From: Pseudomonadota bacterium | Lineage (GTDB): Bacteria > Pseudomonadota > Gammaproteobacteria > Burkholderiales > Rhodocyclaceae | Direction: 5' to 3' | DNA length: 6,311 nucleotides | Assembly: GCA_021811225.1 (NCBI GenBank) | Contig: JAJZPJ010000151.1 | Span: 1-6,311, forward strand | Shown here: positions 6,221 to 6,311 of the stretch, in pieces | How the letters are laid out: every line of letters starts with the position of its first letter | Position numbering within the stretch: position 1 is the stretch's first letter | Notes under the pieces: generated by a model | The model's input: only the letters and a program-made list of their open reading frames with translations | Told to the model about the DNA's origin: nothing | The model's database searches: none | Program-made: the position numbers and the translations under genes

Positions 6221-6243
6221 CCCGCTGGCGTTTTGCCCGCGGG
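6221..6243. repeat. GC-rich inverted repeat with a GTTTT loop
   Basis: CCCGC (6221-6225) pairs with GCGGG (6239-6243). Inside, GGC (6227-6229) pairs with GCC (6235-6237) around the loop GTTTT, with one T/C mismatch between the two stems. It would form a stable hairpin. No T-tract follows on either strand, so it does not qualify as a Rho-independent terminator; it could still stall or protect the end of an upstream transcript. Confidence 0.4.
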
Positions 6244-6265
6244 AAGCCCGATTGCGCAGCGACAT

Positions 6266-6300
6266 CCGACCATGAAAATTCAACCGGACCCGACCATGAA
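6266..6300 (+). repeat. 11-bp direct repeat carrying two ATG codons
   Basis: CCGACCATGAA occurs at 6266-6276 and again at 6290-6300, 24 bp apart. Each copy contains an ATG and the two are in the same frame. It may be a small tandem duplication around a start codon, or chance. Confidence 0.5.
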
Positions 6301-6311
6301 TCCCTATCCCC
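6272..6311 (+). CDS. Possible start of the next gene, cut by the window edge
   Basis: From the ATG at 6272 the frame reads MKIQPDPTMNPYP to the edge. A second in-frame ATG at 6296 would give MNPYP. Neither has a clear Shine-Dalgarno. Thirteen codons are too few to identify a family or to prove the frame is coding. The reason for listing it is the position, about 80 nt after the toxin remnant and just beyond a hairpin, with no competing ORF. Confidence 0.25.
   Translation, partial: MKIQPDPTMNPYP

Noticed and set aside
6150..6271. Shifted-frame continuation of the toxin remnant to recover its C-terminus
   Set aside because: Neither alternative frame gives a convincing TGD-type PIN C-terminus; SPLAF and similar short matches are within chance.
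4444..6273. A 609-codon open frame on the minus strand opposite rng
   Set aside because: It mirrors rng codon structure in GC-rich DNA, its translation is low-complexity (His/Asp/Arg/Leu-rich), and it shows no recognisable family. rng on the other strand has all its catalytic residues.

Overview
The window is GC-rich (roughly two thirds G+C by eye) and gene-dense. It is a bacterial chromosomal core region, and the gene families point to a betaproteobacterium, probably of the Rhodocyclales type. The main clues are a DUF2782 protein, a BPSS1780-like membrane protein, and the run nadD-rsfS-rlmH-maf-rng. The taxonomic call is inference from gene content and order; no rRNA or other marker is present.

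Layout. The left edge (1-363, minus strand) is the first 121 codons of polA, DNA polymerase I, reading out of the window. Only 21 bp away and divergent is a LOG-family phosphoribohydrolase gene (385-1137, plus). A promoter-like extended -10 sequence then precedes a very compact plus-strand run of seven genes (1184-5931): DUF2782 secreted/periplasmic protein, BPSS1780-like membrane protein, nadD, rsfS, rlmH, maf and rng. Gaps inside the run are 4, -8, 20, 6, -4 and 5 nt, so it is probably one operon with translational coupling. All seven ORFs look intact.

How the genes fit together. NadD makes the dinucleotide precursor of NAD. RsfS silences idle ribosomes by binding uL14. RlmH methylates pseudouridine 1915 of 23S rRNA. 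Maf (YhdE-like) hydrolyses dTTP, UTP and modified pyrimidine nucleotides. RNase G matures the 16S 5' end and degrades mRNA. The shared theme is ribosome biogenesis or hibernation together with nucleotide and cofactor upkeep. LOG acts on nucleoside monophosphates, and PolA repairs DNA.

Right end (5932-6311). No intact gene is visible here. The stretch holds a decayed fragment of a PIN-domain toxin (putative toxin-antitoxin toxin, PIN family). An in-frame TAG falls where a Tyr codon would be expected, and both ends of the domain are lost. After it come two small inverted repeats without a T-tract, then an 11-bp direct repeat that carries two in-frame ATGs at the very edge, possibly the start of the next gene. 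I found no CRISPR array, tRNA, rRNA or insertion sequence, and no undescribed system. The most notable item outside the core genes is the toxin remnant.
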